DNA from: Gymnogyps californianus
Lineage: Eukaryota; Chordata; Aves; Accipitriformes; Cathartidae
NCBI RefSeq assembly: GCF_018139145.2
Contig: NC_059500.1
Span: forward strand, 51,578,663 to 51,642,662
Length of the DNA: 64,000 nt
Direction of reading: 5' to 3'
The position numbers and the translations under genes are program-made. Positions 62,201-64,000 of this stretch are shown here, one piece after another. The notes under the pieces were generated by a model, which saw only the letters and a list, made by a program, of their open reading frames with translations, had not been told where the DNA came from and made no database searches. The stretch's first letter is position 1, and each line of letters starts with the position of its first letter.

Positions 62201-64000
62201 TTTCCAAAAAGATATTTTCTTTTTTCTTAGCAATGCTATGTAAGAAAGCCTAAATGAGAATGGCTCTTCAAAACTATTTGAAATGGTATGAATCTGTTTA
62301 TCACATCAAAATTATTTCTCTGACAGCTTATGAAATTATGTTTATAGAAAACTTTACTGTAATTACTGTTCACCCTTTTGGCACAAAGCACATCTGCAGT
62401 AAACTTAATAAGAGGATAATTAAGGAACCAGAAAAAAAAGGAAAAGAAAATTCAGTCAGTCAAAATCAATTGCTTGATAAATCTCTTTAGAAGTAATGTG
62501 TACAGGGTTTTAATTTGGAGTTTGTAAGCATATGCTGTCACTTGAAATTTGTTAATATTTGAGCACAGCATAAATTGGTTTGGCAGAAAAGTTGTAACTG
62601 TCCCCTTTAGGCACTCTGGAGATGAACATTTTGAGCCAAATCTACTTTGTTTGATGGAATGAATTACACTGAAATATAATATATAGTGTCAATTTATTTC
62701 AATTATCAAGACAGATACTATACAGGAAATACTGTGTGTTACCTGCCCTGAAGGCCAAAAATAATTTCTTAAACAGTCTTTTCCCTTAGTGACTTTGCAG
62801 TTCAATGTGTGTTGTCATATGATTTTTGGGAAGTGTAAGATACGAACAAAAATTTTACTCTTAGATGTTCTCCAAGGAGTCATGGAATCCCATCTCAGAT
62901 GATACATAAATGCTTCTTTGAAAATCAGTTAATGATGAAAATTCTACCACAGAAGATGAATAAATTTAACTGGTCAATATTTGCCCCTAAATATGGAAGG
63001 GTATATATGCCCCATTGGAGGAGTATACAGGAAAGCGGTGCATTGCTGTGCATGTGCTGTATTTTTTAGCGGATGTGGAGAAAGCTAATAGTCATAAATC
63101 TTCCATATACCGTAGTAAAATAAAATTTTCAGTTGTGTGAAGCAGGCTAATATAAATGCTTTCATTTTGGGAAAAAACATATGTTCAGTAAGGAAATAAT
63201 GTGGGTTTTTAACCTAAATTCCTTAAAGAAAAGGAAGACTTACATACGCATCAAACCAGAAGCCACCGAAATGGCTCCTGTCGGCCACTTCTATTTATCA
63301 GACTAACCTCTTCATAAAATGGCATTTCACTTGTCAGATTTCAACTTTATTCCCCTGTATGCTGGAGTGGCCTGACAATACAGTTTTGACAAACCATGTA
63401 TGCATCCATTGATATTGAATCTACCTACAAATTCTCTGTGTTTAATGGAACTCTGATAAATCTCACTGAAATACAATTTTATGTTAAACTCAGAACTTCT
63501 ACATCTTAAATATAAGAACAGTTTATTTTCTTGTTATGTTTGAAGGGTATGCTTTAGAATTCTTTGAAATTACAACTCAAAGTAAATATCTCTCCTTCCT
63601 TCCTCACCCCTATTCCCCAGCTGAAATATGCATACCTTCTAACAATAAGAGATGTCTAGTTTATCATGTGCCTGAGACAGAGGAAGAACAATTATTTTTA
63701 AAATATGTTGCGACCACATACTATATGCACATCATTTTTTTAATGTACTTTATTCAAAAAACAATAAAGAGATGGAGGAGCGAAAATAAATCTTTTACTC
63801 TTTAAGTTAAGGATGGACCTGAATATTGGTTCCCACTGACTCAGAATTTATATTTAAGAGAAAACAGTCTGTGCTGAATATACTGCCTTCTTTTTTCTAG
63901 TTGCTACAGATGCTGTCATTGGCTAGGTCATAAAGAAAGATTAGATTCTTGTCTCCAAAAGTTTATTTGAGTGGACTTGCACTGCAGTTACTTCTTGCTC
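59268..64000. other. AT-rich single-copy stretch, no gene seen
   Basis: About 4.7 kb with no recognisable exon, RNA gene or large repeat. Open frames stay at or below 90 codons and match nothing known to me. Confidence 0.5.

Noticed and set aside
1..64000. CRISPR arrays, bacterial operons, phage or plasmid features
   Set aside because: No regularly spaced direct repeats with unique spacers, no ribosome-binding-site-led gene runs, and the repeat content is clearly avian.

Overview
The window looks like 64 kb of bird nuclear DNA with no host protein-coding gene that I can recognise. Three kinds of evidence point to a bird, probably a non-galliform (neoavian) one. First, there are repeated CR1 non-LTR retrotransposon copies, several ending in the typical ATTCTATG-type tail. 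Second, there are seven solo LTRs starting TGTCGTGG or close to it, a type I know from neoavian genomes. Third, the background is AT-rich and compact, without mammalian Alu, L1 or MIR structure. The species and the neoavian placement are inference. The long open frames lie in repeats or are close to what chance gives in AT-rich DNA, so the annotation is essentially one of repeats. Layout: 1-8310 is AT-rich single-copy sequence with one solo LTR (1786-2375). From 8316 to about 10665 there is a second LTR, then a minus-strand CR1 split by a longer LTR (9586-10569). From 10.7 to 27.5 kb the sequence is mostly single-copy, with CR1 fragments at 12501, 15101 and 17658-18627 and a very old CR1 relic at about 23650-24470. 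A fourth LTR of the short family occupies 27571-28174. From 28.2 to 45.2 kb there is mostly unannotated AT-rich sequence with small relics: a tRNA-like segment, a palindromic MITE-like element and TTTG/ATAA microsatellites. From 45.2 to 48.5 kb an old plus-strand CR1 carries a younger, opposite-strand CR1 inside it. From 48.5 to 56.6 kb there is a CT-rich tract and two more CR1 copies. From 56640 to 59262 three solo LTRs stand about 420 bp apart, with the middle one inverted. The rest, to 64000, is single-copy sequence. All seven LTRs have flanking 5-bp target duplications (five perfect, two with one mismatch), so each is an independent insertion that later lost its internal region by LTR-LTR recombination. 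The 5-bp duplication suggests an ERVL-like (class III) integrase. The order of TATA-like box and ATTAAA signal indicates that the sense strand starts TGTCCTGG or TGTGTTGGG. On that reading six LTRs are on the minus strand and only 57641-58269 is on the plus strand. I found no gene system, operon, CRISPR array or new defence locus. The most informative features are the nested insertions, the LTR cluster and the ancient repeat relics.
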